Source of the DNA: Anaerosalibacter bizertensis | GTDB lineage: Bacteria > Bacillota > Clostridia > Tissierellales > Sporanaerobacteraceae | Direction of reading: 5' to 3' | Assembly: GCF_009696605.1 (NCBI RefSeq) | Contig: NZ_VULR01000002.1 | Span: 124,001 to 188,000 of the forward strand | DNA: 64,000 nt | Shown here: positions 48,568-58,334 of the stretch, one piece after another | Layout of the letters: each line of letters opens with the position of its first letter | Numbering within the stretch: the first letter of the stretch is position 1 | The notes under the pieces: model-generated | Told to the model about the DNA's origin: nothing | What the model saw: the letters and a program-made list of their open reading frames with translations, nothing else | Databases searched by the model: none | Program-made: the position numbers and the translations under genes

Positions 48568-49227
48568 ATGAAAAAGTTAAATATACGAAATATATTGGTT
48601 GCAATTGTCTTAGTATTTATGGTCTTTCAAATATTCCGTGGGGTTTCTTCATTAATAGGAAGTCTATCAAGGAAAGGCAATATTATAGTGATAGATCCAG
48701 GACATGGAGGAAAAGATCCTGGAACCATAGGCATTAACAATAGTTTAGAAAAAGATATAAATTTAGATATATCAAAGAAATTATATAAAAAACTAAAGGG
48801 GAAAGGTTATGAAGTCATTATAACAAGGGATACAGATGAATATATTGAAAATATTCAAAGGGCGAAGTTGGCAAACAAGGAAAAGGCTAAGATATTTGTT
48901 AGTATTCATTGCAATTCAGCTAAAAATAATAGTAGTGCTAATGGTATTCAAGTTTTATATTATCCTAGTAACAAAGCTACAAATAACGAATTATTTGCTC
49001 AAACAGTGTTAGATGAAGTTTTGAGAAACACTGGGGCTAATAGTAAGGGGATAGTAGAAAGAAAAGATTTAATAGTACTAAATCAAACTAATATGCCTGC
49101 TATAGTAGTAGAATGTGGTTTTTTATCAAATGAAGATGAGGCAAATTTATTAGGGACCCATAGATATCAAAGAAAGATAGTTAATGGTATAGTAAAAGGA
49201 TTAGAAAATTATATTGATAGGTTTTAA
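48568..49227 (+). CDS. N-acetylmuramoyl-L-alanine amidase (AmiC/CwlD type)
   Basis: The 219-residue protein has an N-terminal membrane anchor (about 9-28) followed by an Amidase_3 domain. Zinc ligands and catalytic parts are visible: VIDPGHGGKDPGT (first His, about 45-57), the Glu in NNSLEKDINLDIS, the second His in FVSIHCNSA (about 113-121) and the catalytic Glu in AIVVECGFLSN. It cleaves the lactyl-amide bond of peptidoglycan outside the cell. Size and lack of extra domains resemble CwlD, which acts in spore cortex synthesis; that role is an inference. The gene has its own ribosome site (GCGGAGG) and terminator. Confidence 0.92.
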   Translation: MKKLNIRNILVAIVLVFMVFQIFRGVSSLIGSLSRKGNIIVIDPGHGGKDPGTIGINNSLEKDINLDISKKLYKKLKGKGYEVIITRDTDEYIENIQRAKLANKEKAKIFVSIHCNSAKNNSSANGIQVLYYPSNKATNNELFAQTVLDEVLRNTGANSKGIVERKDLIVLNQTNMPAIVVECGFLSNEDEANLLGTHRYQRKIVNGIVKGLENYIDRF

Positions 49228-49237
49228 AAATATTTAG

Positions 49238-49265
49238 AAAGGACCTTATAAAAGGTCTTTTTTTA
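49238..49265 (+). terminator. Terminator after the amidase gene
   Basis: AAAGGACCTT-ATAA-AAGGTCTTT followed by TTTT. Confidence 0.88.
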
Positions 49266-49355
49266 TACAAAAAATTAATCCTTATAAAATCCTTATAATT
49301 ATCCTTTATATTATAATTATAGATTTAATATAAGAGATAATTAGGAGGAATCAGT

Positions 49356-50055
49356 ATGTCAGAATATATTTTAGAAACCAGAGGATTAACAAAAAAATTT
49401 AAAAATGAAATAGCTGTAGATAATATTTCTTTATCTATTAGAAAAAATTCTGTATTTGGTTTACTAGGACCGAATGGTGCAGGAAAATCTACTACATTAA
49501 AAATGATTACAGGAATTATGAAGCCATCTGCCGGAGAAATATTATTTGACAATCATATATGGACTAGGAAAGATTTAGAAAATATTGGAGCATTAATTGA
49601 AAATCCTGCAATATATCCAAATTTAACAGCGATGGAAAACTTAAAACTTGCCTGTACTCTTTATGGACTTCCTAAGATGAGAGCTGAAGAAGTCCTTAAT
49701 ATTGTAGGGCTTGAGAAAGCAGGTAAAAAGAAAGTGAAGAATTTTTCTATGGGAATGAAGCAAAGGTTAGGACTTGGTATGGCTATTATAAATAATCCAA
49801 AGTTGCTTATTCTTGACGAACCTACTAATGGATTAGATCCAATCGGGATTGAAGAGTTAAGAGAGCTTATTAGGTCTTTCCCTTTTAAAGGTATGACAGT
49901 TATTCTATCTAGTCATATTTTATCAGCACAGGTAGCTGACGAAATAGGAATTATATCTAATGGTGTTATAGGGTATAGTGGAAAAATCAAAAAAAGAAGA
50001 CAATCTTGAAAAGTTATTTATGGAAATTGTAGAAAGAAATAGGGGTGAAAACTAA
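49356..50055 (+). pseudogene. ABC transporter ATPase (lantibiotic/bacitracin-immunity type) with a C-terminal frameshift
   Basis: The frame from 49356 gives 217 residues with Walker A GPNGAGKST (about 35-43), signature NFSMGMKQRLG (about 129-139), Walker B LLILDEP and an H-loop SSHIL, then stops at 50007 after GKIKKRRQS. The run of seven A at 49989-49995 holds an extra base: with six A the frame continues KKEDNLEKLFMEIVERNRGEN to TAA at 50053, overlapping the next ATG. The tail is the normal end of this family. The core ATPase may still fold, but its partner genes are also broken. A homopolymer sequencing error cannot be excluded. Confidence 0.85.
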
Positions 50056-50387
50056 TGATAGATATAATCAAAGCAGAATTTCAAAAGAGTAAAAGAACAT
50101 CAACTAATAAATTTATTATAGTAACACCCCTACTTACATTTTTGTTATGTCTTTTGTGGGGTGGAGGTCAAAATGGGGCATATAACTGGTGGTATGTTAT
50201 GTTTCTTCCTGGTATGCTGGCTATTATTTCCGCCCAAGTGATTACAAGGGAAAAGAACCTTTCTTACAAAGGGCTTTTTCTATATCCACAGGATAAAGGT
50301 TCTATATGGCTAGGTAAGATATTATATATTAGTATTTTACTTATATTTACTAGTTTAATATTTATGATAGGGATTGTAATAGTATAG
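50055..50387 (+). pseudogene. Truncated ABC permease (lantibiotic-immunity type)
   Basis: The 110-residue reading frame begins like the permease subunit of immunity exporters (IKAEFQKSKRTSTNKFIIVTPL; helix at 19-35, second near 52-62, third near 90-109) and stops at TAG 50385 inside the third helix. Full-length relatives have about 240-250 residues and six helices. The sequence then runs on as the end of a histidine kinase, so a deletion removed the rest. Confidence 0.8.
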
Positions 50388-50629
50388 ATGATTCACAATG
50401 GATTATTGAAATAATAGATCAAGGAGAAGGATTTTCTAAAAAGATGTTAAAGGATGGAAAAAATCAGCTTTTAATGGGAAAGGAAAGCAGGAAGCGGAAT
50501 GGGCATCATGGCTTAGGATTATATATAGCAGATACTATTATAAAAAAACATAATGGAGAACTTATATTATCCAATAGTGTAAATGGCGGTGGAAAAGTTA
50601 TTGTAAAAATTCCACTTTTATATAAATAG
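50380..50629 (+). pseudogene. C-terminal remnant of a sensor histidine kinase
   Basis: The frame entered after the broken permease reads DSQWIIEIIDQGEGFSKK, then GHHGLGLYIADTIIKKHNGE and ends GGGKVIVKIPLLYK. These are the G1 and G2 boxes of an HATPase_c domain. No start, sensor or phospho-accepting histidine region is left. The order ATPase, permease, (lost genes), kinase is that of self-protection loci against lantibiotics or bacitracin. Confidence 0.8.
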
Positions 50630-50653
50630 TATAATTATAAAAGTGGAATTTTT
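50605..50653. terminator. Bidirectional terminator between the kinase remnant and cls
   Basis: AAAAATTCCACTTTTATA pairs with TATAAAAGTGGAATTTTT, an 18 bp perfect stem with A and T runs at the ends. Confidence 0.85.
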
Positions 50654-52187
50654 ACATTAGTGGTGCAAATAGACGAAATACTTCTTGTATAAATCGGATA
50701 ATAGCATTGTTTTTACAGTCTTCTTCTGTTACTTGATAACATTTTTCTAAAGTTTCAATAAAATCATCACGAACTTCCATAACAGCTTTGCTTTTATATA
50801 ACCACACGCCACATTCAAAATGTAGATAGAGACTTCTAAAATCTAGGTTAGTTGTGCCAACTGTTGCAACCTTATCATCAGATACAAAGGTTTTAGAATG
50901 GATAAATCCTTTAGAATATTCATAGATTTTTACTCCAGCTTCAATAAGGTCTCTGTAGTAAGAACGAGTTGTTATATGGACGATACGTTTGTCCCAGCAG
51001 TAGGGTGTTACTATACGAACATCTACACCACTTTTAGCAGCTAGTGTTAGTGCTGAAAGCATACTATCATCTATAATCAAGTAAGGAGTATTTATATAAA
51101 TATATTTTTTTGCATTATTAATAATATGTAAATATACATGTTCTCCCACATTTTCTTTGTCCATAGGACTATCAGCATATGGTTGTACAAGTCCATCTTT
51201 TTCTATTGTACAAGGTTCTTTTTTCCAAGGATAATACTGTGTAAAATCTTCTTCAATACCACTACATAAAGCCCACATTTGTAAAAACATTAGTGTAAAA
51301 CTCCAAGCTCCTTCCCCTTCAACCATAATGGCTGCATCTTTCCAATGTCCATATTTTTCAACAGCATTAATATATTCATCAGCTAAATTGATACCTCCTG
51401 TAAATGCAACTTTTCCATCTATAACAGCAATTTTTCGGTGATCTCGATTATTTTGTTTTGTTGAAAGAAAAGGACGGAAAGGATTAAATACAACGCATTT
51501 TATTCCCAATTTTTCAAGTCTTTGAGGATAATCTTTAGGTAATAAGAAAAAACATCCTATATCATCATAAATAAGACGAACGTCAACCCCTTTTTTTGCC
51601 TTTTCTATTAGAATATCTAAAACTGTGTTCCACATTATGCCTTCATGAACAATAAAGAATTCAAGAAAAATATAATCTTCTGCCTTTTTTAGTTCCTCTA
51701 TAAGGTGTTTAAACATTTCTTCTCCAGGAGATAAATATTTAGTTTTCGTATTACTATATATAGGGAAATCAGCAAAGTTTTGTAAGTATTGAATTTGAGG
51801 TATATATTCAGGAGCTTCATTACAAGCATCTTCAAAGATATTTCCTGACATAAGGAATAGCGGCTTACTTTCATTTTCAATACATGACAATATTCTGCTC
51901 ATTTTTCTTGTAGAGATTTGAAAATTAAATAACAGGTAAAACAATCCTCCAAATACTGGGAAAACAAGTATTAGGAAAACCCAAGTCAACTTGTAAGCGC
52001 CTTTTTCTTTTTTGCTAATAATATGTAAAGCGGCTAATAAACTAATTGCTTTCAGTCCCCAGTTAATAAACATTGAATTTTTACTACTACTGAAAACAAG
52101 ATATATAATAATTGCAAATTGAACTACTAGAAGTAAAGAAATTAATATCCGTCTATGGATTAAAGTCCATAACCATTTTTGACGCAT
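50652..52187 (-). CDS. cls: Cardiolipin synthase
   Basis: It condenses two phosphatidylglycerol molecules to cardiolipin at the membrane. The 511-residue protein has two N-terminal membrane segments (about 13-32 and 60-87) and two phospholipase-D motifs: HRKIAVIDGKVAFTGG (about 256-271) and HSKTFVSDDKVATVGTTNLD (about 428-447), both with the HxKx4D pattern. Length is usual. It is a lone minus-strand gene; a GGAGGTG ribosome site precedes its ATG. Confidence 0.96.
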   Translation of the reverse strand: MRQKWLWTLIHRRILISLLLVVQFAIIIYLVFSSSKNSMFINWGLKAISLLAALHIISKKEKGAYKLTWVFLILVFPVFGGLFYLLFNFQISTRKMSRILSCIENESKPLFLMSGNIFEDACNEAPEYIPQIQYLQNFADFPIYSNTKTKYLSPGEEMFKHLIEELKKAEDYIFLEFFIVHEGIMWNTVLDILIEKAKKGVDVRLIYDDIGCFFLLPKDYPQRLEKLGIKCVVFNPFRPFLSTKQNNRDHRKIAVIDGKVAFTGGINLADEYINAVEKYGHWKDAAIMVEGEGAWSFTLMFLQMWALCSGIEEDFTQYYPWKKEPCTIEKDGLVQPYADSPMDKENVGEHVYLHIINNAKKYIYINTPYLIIDDSMLSALTLAAKSGVDVRIVTPYCWDKRIVHITTRSYYRDLIEAGVKIYEYSKGFIHSKTFVSDDKVATVGTTNLDFRSLYLHFECGVWLYKSKAVMEVRDDFIETLEKCYQVTEEDCKNNAIIRFIQEVFRLFAPLM

Positions 52188-52362
52188 TTATACACCTCCA
52201 TATTATATCTGTGTCTAATAATAAGTATTGGTAAGAAATTATAAGAAATTGATATTAAATACATTATAAATTTATTATACTTTAATAATGATTTAATATC
52301 TATAAATTATGTTATAATTTCAATATATAGAATTTAGATATTATTTAAAGGAGAATCTGATT

Positions 52363-52383
52363 ATGGCGGCATCTAAACATTGA
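52363..52383 (+). CDS. Leader peptide MAASKH upstream of an MFS gene
   Basis: A six-residue ORF (ATG GCG GCA TCT AAA CAT TGA) has a strong ribosome site (AAAGGAGAATCTGATT). It is followed at once by competing hairpins and a T-run, then the MFS gene. This is the layout of ribosome-stalling attenuators ahead of drug-resistance genes. Coding is inferred from that layout. Confidence 0.55.
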   Translation: MAASKH

Positions 52384-52439
52384 TTGCATAAATAACATTA
52401 TAAATTTCCTTATTATATAAGGCTTTTTTGTTATGCAAT
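52383..52439 (+). terminator. Attenuator: terminator nested in a larger hairpin
   Basis: CCTTAT-TAT-ATAAGG (52408-52422) followed by C and TTTTTT is an intrinsic terminator. Outer arms ATTGCATAA (52383-52391) and TTATGCAAT (52431-52439) enclose it; the first arm abuts the MAASKH stop. A stalled ribosome on the leader could change the folding. Confidence 0.6.
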
Positions 52440-52458
52440 TAATTGTGGAGGTGCTAAA

Positions 52459-53601
52459 ATGAATAGAAATAGAAATTTGTATTTACTTTGTACTATAGCT
52501 TTTTTGCAAGGGTTAGTTTTTTATGGACCTGTTGCTACACTATTTAGACAGAACAGAGGACTTTCATTAAATAATATTTTTATTTTAGAGACTATTTTCA
52601 TAGTTCTTATGTTTATATTTGAGGTGCCATGGGGATATATTGGCGATAGAATTGGCTACAAAAATACATTGATAGTATCTTTTTTCCTATTTTTCTTATC
52701 AAAAATAATATTTTATAATGCCCATTCTTTTAGTATATTCTTATTAGAAAGTATTATAGTAGCTATATCAATATCAGGTATATCTGGTTGTGATTCGGCC
52801 CTTATCTATACTTCTATAGATGGGGAAGATAGTGATAAAGCTTTTAGTTATTATTCTGCTTCTTCTACAAGTGGATTTTTAGTTGCTTCATTTATGAATT
52901 CATTTATAGTGAAATATTCTTTAGATCTAACTGCATTTCTAACTATTATTCCATATGGCATAGCTTTTATTCTTTCATTTTTCTTAGTAGATATTCATCA
53001 ACATAGAAATGAAGAAAAGATTGGTCTAATAGATAGTTTTAAAAGTTTAAAACATAATAAAATCATATTTATTTTTATAATATCTATAGCTTTAATTTCA
53101 GAAAGTACCCATGCATTATGTATTTTCTTAAATCAACCTATATATTTAAGAAGTGGTATTGATATTAGATATTTTGGAATCTTGACAGCAATTATGCAAA
53201 TATCTTGTCTTTTATCAGCAAAAGCATATAAGCTAAATCAGAAAGTTGAAACAAAGAATCTATATACTATTCTAATTTTGATGATAATAGGAGCAAATAT
53301 ACTGCTTATATATATTAGAAATTGGCTGTTGGTTATAGCTATGATATTTATAATAGAAGGTGCTTTTGCTATAACTCAGCCACTATCAAATACAATACAG
53401 AATGAAAGTATTGATACATTTAATAGGGCTACAATTCTTTCTGTTTATGCTATGATAGGGAATATAATTGGGGGACTTTCAAATTTAGTCATAGGTAGAG
53501 CTTCAGATGTTTCATTGGAAAAAGCCATAGGGGTATGTGGAGCCTTAAATATATTAGGACTGGTTTTAATATTATTTTTCTTTATAAATAGAAAAAGATA
53601 A
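52459..53601 (+). CDS. MFS transporter, probable drug exporter
   Basis: The 380-residue protein has about eleven to twelve membrane helices. The MFS motif-A loop is visible between helices 2 and 3 (PWGYIGDRIGYKN, about 66-78). A middle cytoplasmic loop (about 175-195, HQHRNEEKIG) splits two halves. It belongs to the general MFS family that includes macrolide and multidrug pumps; the exact substrate is not evident. The attenuator-type leader in front suggests induction by a translation inhibitor. A small XRE regulator gene follows 130 bases later. The ribosome site is TGGAGGTGC. Confidence 0.85.
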   Translation: MNRNRNLYLLCTIAFLQGLVFYGPVATLFRQNRGLSLNNIFILETIFIVLMFIFEVPWGYIGDRIGYKNTLIVSFFLFFLSKIIFYNAHSFSIFLLESIIVAISISGISGCDSALIYTSIDGEDSDKAFSYYSASSTSGFLVASFMNSFIVKYSLDLTAFLTIIPYGIAFILSFFLVDIHQHRNEEKIGLIDSFKSLKHNKIIFIFIISIALISESTHALCIFLNQPIYLRSGIDIRYFGILTAIMQISCLLSAKAYKLNQKVETKNLYTILILMIIGANILLIYIRNWLLVIAMIFIIEGAFAITQPLSNTIQNESIDTFNRATILSVYAMIGNIIGGLSNLVIGRASDVSLEKAIGVCGALNILGLVLILFFFINRKR

Positions 53602-53629
53602 CTTATACAAATGAGAATGCTATCAGCTT

Positions 53630-53680
53630 TGCAACTAATAGTTGCGTAGATGTAAACTATAATTGGTAGTAGCAACTAAA
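53630..53680. promoter_or_regulatory. Possible operator repeats upstream of the XRE regulator
   Basis: GCAACTA-ATAGTTGC (about 53631-53645), and a further AGTAGCAACTA (about 53668-53678), give inverted and direct copies of GCAACTA within 50 bases. The spacing suits a dimeric regulator such as the XRE protein encoded next. Inference only. Confidence 0.35.
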
Positions 53681-53730
53681 GTATAAATATATAATAAAAT
53701 CACGATAATAAAAATGAGAGGAGACACAGT

Positions 53731-54117
53731 ATGAATTTAGAAATTGCTGAGAGACTTACAAATTTAAGAAAAGAAAAAGGTTATTCTCAAGAAGAATTGG
53801 CAGCACAACTTGGTATTAGTAGACAGGCTATATCTAAATGGGAAAGAGGAGAAGCAAGTCCAGATACTGATAATCTTATTTTACTTTCTAAAATATATGG
53901 AATAGGATTGGATGAATTACTTAATATAGATGGATTTAAAGATGCTGAAGAAGGAAATAATAAGAAAAAATTAGTAAAGTTTCCTTATCCAGTATTGGTT
54001 ACAATTATATATCTTATACTGGGATTTTCATATAAATTATGGCATCCAGGCTGGATATTATACTTAACAGTTCCAATCTTTTATTATGTAGCAGTTAAAA
54101 TTGATAGAAGTAAATAA
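53731..54117 (+). CDS. XRE-family transcriptional regulator with two membrane helices
   Basis: The 128-residue protein has an N-terminal HTH_3 domain (about 5-60; LRKEKGYSQEELAAQLGISR, then QAISKWERGEASPD) and a short basic linker. Two hydrophobic segments (about 84-98 and 104-121) make it a membrane-linked regulator. This form is common in Firmicutes, often next to transporter genes. Its targets are unknown; it may act on its own promoter or the MFS gene. The stop lies inside a bidirectional terminator. Confidence 0.88.
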   Translation: MNLEIAERLTNLRKEKGYSQEELAAQLGISRQAISKWERGEASPDTDNLILLSKIYGIGLDELLNIDGFKDAEEGNNKKKLVKFPYPVLVTIIYLILGFSYKLWHPGWILYLTVPIFYYVAVKIDRSK

Positions 54118-54149
54118 ACAAGATGCTCCATAAAGGGGCATCTTGTTTA
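54115..54149. terminator. Bidirectional terminator between the XRE gene and mnmA
   Basis: TAAACAAGATGCTCC-ATAAA-GGGGCATCTTGTTTA is a 15 bp stem (one G-T) containing the XRE gene's stop codon. Confidence 0.85.
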
Positions 54150-54153
54150 TTTA

Positions 54154-55281
<1,128 letters not shown>

Positions 55282-55351
55282 TTAAAAATATATTGTATTT
55301 ATATTAAATATTGTACCATAGTTTTTTAATCATATACTTATTTTAAAGCAA

Positions 55352-55383
55352 TAATTCCTAGCTAAGCTTTCACTTAACTAGGA
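55352..55383. terminator. Hairpin between pepA and mnmA
   Basis: TTCCTAGCTAAG pairs with CTTAACTAGGAA (one mismatch) around TTTCA. It lies just beyond the pepA stop on the minus strand, with only a weak T-rich tail. Confidence 0.5.
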
Positions 55384-55394
55384 AGTATTATATA

Positions 55395-56831
55395 CTAATA
55401 TTCTTTTGCTAGAAAGTATAAAGTTTTAACTGGTACTCCAGTAGCACCTTTTGGCAGGTAAGCATTTTTAGAAGAAAGGTATGAAGTACCTGCAATATCT
55501 AGGTGAACCCATGGAGTATCTTTTACAAATTCTTGAAGAAATAGTCCAGCAGTTATAGTTCCGGCACCTCTACCACCTGAATTTTTCAAGTCAGCAAAAG
55601 TTCCTTTAATTAATTCTTTATATTCATCATTGTGTGGCAATTCCCAAACTGGTTCTCCTGCAATTTCAGCAGCTTTATTAACATTGTTCATAAGAGTATC
55701 ATTATTTGTAATGGCACCTGTGTTTATATTTCCTAAAGCTACTACACATGCACCAGTAAGAGTTGCTATATCTATTATTTTATCAGCTTTAACTACATCA
55801 GCAGCATACCATAGCGCATCAGCTAAAGTTAGTCGGCCTTCTGCATCTGTATTTAATACTTCTATAGTTTTTCCAGACATAGAGCCAATAATATCACCTG
55901 GTTTATAAGCTTTACCAGAAATCATATTTTCACAAGCAGCTATTATTCCAACTACATTTTTCTTAAGCTTTGACATTGCTATTGATTTCATAGCTCCTAT
56001 AACAGATGCTGAACCAGCCATGTCTGAGTGCATAGTAACCATGCCATTAGAAGTTTTAATAGAGTATCCACCAGAGTCATAAGTTAAACCTTTTCCAACA
56101 AGGGCTAATTTTTCATCTGAATTAGGATTGCCTTTGTAGTTCATTACAATTAGTTGAGGTTCTTGTGAAGAGCCTTTGGAAACTGCTAGAAAAGCTTCCA
56201 TGCCTAATTCTTCAATTTCTTTTGCTCCATAAACTTTTACTTCTACTCCAACCTGTTCTAATTCTTTTTTTGCATTATTTGCAAGAGCTTTAGGTGTCAT
56301 ATACATAGCAGGTTCATTTACAAGATTTCTTGTTAAAAAGATACCTTCTATTAAATTTTTTGTTTCTTCTATAGCTTCAATAGTTTCTTCTTTCTTTTCT
56401 TCTAATATATCAAGATAAATATTCTCTACACTAGGTATAGTTTTCTTTTTAGTTAAATATTTTTCAAAACTATATTCTGATTGTAATAATCCTTCAACAA
56501 TAGCTTGAACTGTATTTTTATAGTCAATGTTTTTAAAGATAGGTATAGAAATATCTGCACTTTCAATTTTTAAATCCATTAATTCTACTCCCAGATTATA
56601 AAAAGCTTTCCTAAGAGAGTTGCAGGTTATCTTATTTTTTTCACCAAGTCCTAATAATATAACTTTATCTTTAGAATATAAAGCATTTGAATAAATTTCA
56701 CCACAATTACCTTTGAATAAATCTTTTTTCATTAAATATGAATATAGTTCATTAGCATCTTCTAATTCTTTTGTTTCTTTAGTAACTGGTATTATTTTAA
56801 CCTCTCCACCTTTTTGAAGTTTAAAGTTCAT
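55395..56831 (-). CDS. pepA: Leucyl aminopeptidase (M17 family)
   Basis: It releases N-terminal residues, especially Leu, from peptides in the cytoplasm with two bound metal ions. The protein has the M17 C-terminal domain: KGLTYDSGGYSIK (metal-binding Lys and Asp), MHSDMAGSASV, the signature NTDAEGRLTLADAL and a late HLDIAGT. The N-terminal half is the usual macro-like domain. The frame begins at TTG 56849, but that lies in the ribosome site AAGGAGTG; ATG at 56831 gives 478 residues. It stands alone on the minus strand. Confidence 0.94.
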   Translation of the reverse strand: MNFKLQKGGEVKIIPVTKETKELEDANELYSYLMKKDLFKGNCGEIYSNALYSKDKVILLGLGEKNKITCNSLRKAFYNLGVELMDLKIESADISIPIFKNIDYKNTVQAIVEGLLQSEYSFEKYLTKKKTIPSVENIYLDILEEKKEETIEAIEETKNLIEGIFLTRNLVNEPAMYMTPKALANNAKKELEQVGVEVKVYGAKEIEELGMEAFLAVSKGSSQEPQLIVMNYKGNPNSDEKLALVGKGLTYDSGGYSIKTSNGMVTMHSDMAGSASVIGAMKSIAMSKLKKNVVGIIAACENMISGKAYKPGDIIGSMSGKTIEVLNTDAEGRLTLADALWYAADVVKADKIIDIATLTGACVVALGNINTGAITNNDTLMNNVNKAAEIAGEPVWELPHNDEYKELIKGTFADLKNSGGRGAGTITAGLFLQEFVKDTPWVHLDIAGTSYLSSKNAYLPKGATGVPVKTLYFLAKEY

Positions 56832-56998
56832 AAAATCACTCCTTCCCAATATTTAGTCTAATTTTATCAGATTATATATATAAGCTCAAATATAAGAGTG
56901 ATATTTAAGGGATTTATTTAAAAGCTAGAAATACATGTTGTCTATATGATATAATTTATAAACATATGAATGAATATTAGAAGTGAAGAGGGTTATAT

Positions 56999-57793
56999 AT
57001 GAATATATTAAAAAAAGCAGCAGGTAAGATTTTATATGGTATTGCCAAGTTATTATCAGTAGTATTGGATGTTTTTATAAAAGTAGTGGAAGCTATAGTG
57101 ACAGTTCTAGGCAATGTTACTAAAGGGCTTATTGCTTTTATAGGTATGGGAGGTTGTCTATTACTTTTCATATTTTCTGGTCCCCTTGGTCTTTTACTTT
57201 TAATGAATCCTTTAGTTCTTTTTGCTATTTTATTTTTTGTTATATTTCCATTATTGGGAACCAAGTTTGTATCTTATTTAAAATATATAAAGTATATTGT
57301 GACAGAGTTTTTATTTGATCGTGCAAGATATCTTATTGATGGAATAAGTTATCAGTTTGAATCATTTAGTGAATATAAGGATAAATATAGGAGAATGGAA
57401 GAAGAGAGAAAGAGAAGAGAACAGCAACAACGTTGGAATGAACAACAGAGAGTATGGGAAGAAAGGTTTAGACAATGGTCTGAGTATCAAAGACAAAACA
57501 GCGGTTATTCTGACTATGAATGGTATGGACAAAATGCTGGCAATAGTAATCAAAATATGTACCAAGATCCAACTATTGAATTTAAAAAGAAATATGAAGA
57601 AAGTTGTGATTTACTAGGTGTTAAATATGATGCAGATAAATATGAAATAAAGCTAGCATATAGGAAAAAAGCAAAGGAATACCATCCAGATTTAAATAAA
57701 TCACCAGATGCAACAGTTATGTTTCAAAAGATAAATAATGCATATGAGTTTTTAAGTGATAGCAATATAGAAAGATATAGGAGAATGTCTTAG
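56999..57793 (+). CDS. Membrane protein with a C-terminal J domain
   Basis: The 264-residue protein has hydrophobic segments at about 10-45 and 50-90, a coiled, Arg/Gln/Glu-rich stretch (about 120-160; [17 protein letters not shown]), an Asn/Tyr/Gly-rich linker, and a J domain (about 198-262; [20 protein letters not shown]) with the HPD tripeptide intact in YHPDLNKSP. The J domain should stimulate a DnaK-type chaperone, here at the membrane. Classical DnaJ zinc and substrate domains are absent. The next gene, 15 bases on, encodes a small membrane protein and is probably in the same operon. Confidence 0.88.
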   Translation: MNILKKAAGKILYGIAKLLSVVLDVFIKVVEAIVTVLGNVTKGLIAFIGMGGCLLLFIFSGPLGLLLLMNPLVLFAILFFVIFPLLGTKFVSYLKYIKYIVTEFLFDRARYLIDGISYQFESFSEYKDKYRRMEEERKRREQQQRWNEQQRVWEERFRQWSEYQRQNSGYSDYEWYGQNAGNSNQNMYQDPTIEFKKKYEESCDLLGVKYDADKYEIKLAYRKKAKEYHPDLNKSPDATVMFQKINNAYEFLSDSNIERYRRMS

Positions 57794-57808
57794 AAAAGAG
57801 GGTTATAG

Positions 57809-58201
57809 ATGAATTGGCTAAGGAAATTTATGGTAGGCAGGTACGGAGTAGATCAGTTGTCAATTGCATTAATAGTAGTTAATTTGATTTGTACCATTTT
57901 ATTGAGATTTTTTAATAGTTCTATATTAAATATATTTTGTACAATTATTTCAGTAATAGTTATTTATAGGATATTTTCTAAAAACATATCCAAACGATAT
58001 CAGGAAAATATTAAATTTTTAAACATTTGGAATCCCATAAAAAGAAAAGTAAATAAGAGGATTCAAAGAATAAAAGATTTAAAGGACTATAAATACTTTA
58101 AATGTTCTAATTGTAAGCAAACCCTTCGTGTTCCCAGAGGAAAAGGGAAGATCTCTATTACATGTCCAAAATGTAAACTTGTAATGATTAAAAAATCTTA
58201 G
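57809..58201 (+). CDS. Small membrane protein with a C-terminal zinc ribbon
   Basis: The 130-residue protein has two hydrophobic segments (about 15-32 and 37-53), a basic middle, and a tail with CSNCKQTLRVPRGKGK then CPKCKLVM. This four-cysteine zinc-ribbon pattern occurs in many Firmicute proteins paired with J-domain proteins. It starts 15 bases after the J-domain gene and likely works with it at the membrane. Function not known. Confidence 0.8.
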   Translation: MNWLRKFMVGRYGVDQLSIALIVVNLICTILLRFFNSSILNIFCTIISVIVIYRIFSKNISKRYQENIKFLNIWNPIKRKVNKRIQRIKDLKDYKYFKCSNCKQTLRVPRGKGKISITCPKCKLVMIKKS

Positions 58202-58334
58202 AAACAATAGATAAAAATACTTCTAAATTATTAATAAATTATAAGCATTTTTTATAAGCATTTTTGTAAAAAGCTATGAAATCATGTGTAAATATAATAT
58301 TAAAGCAGCATTTATATTAAAAGGAGTGTGAAAA

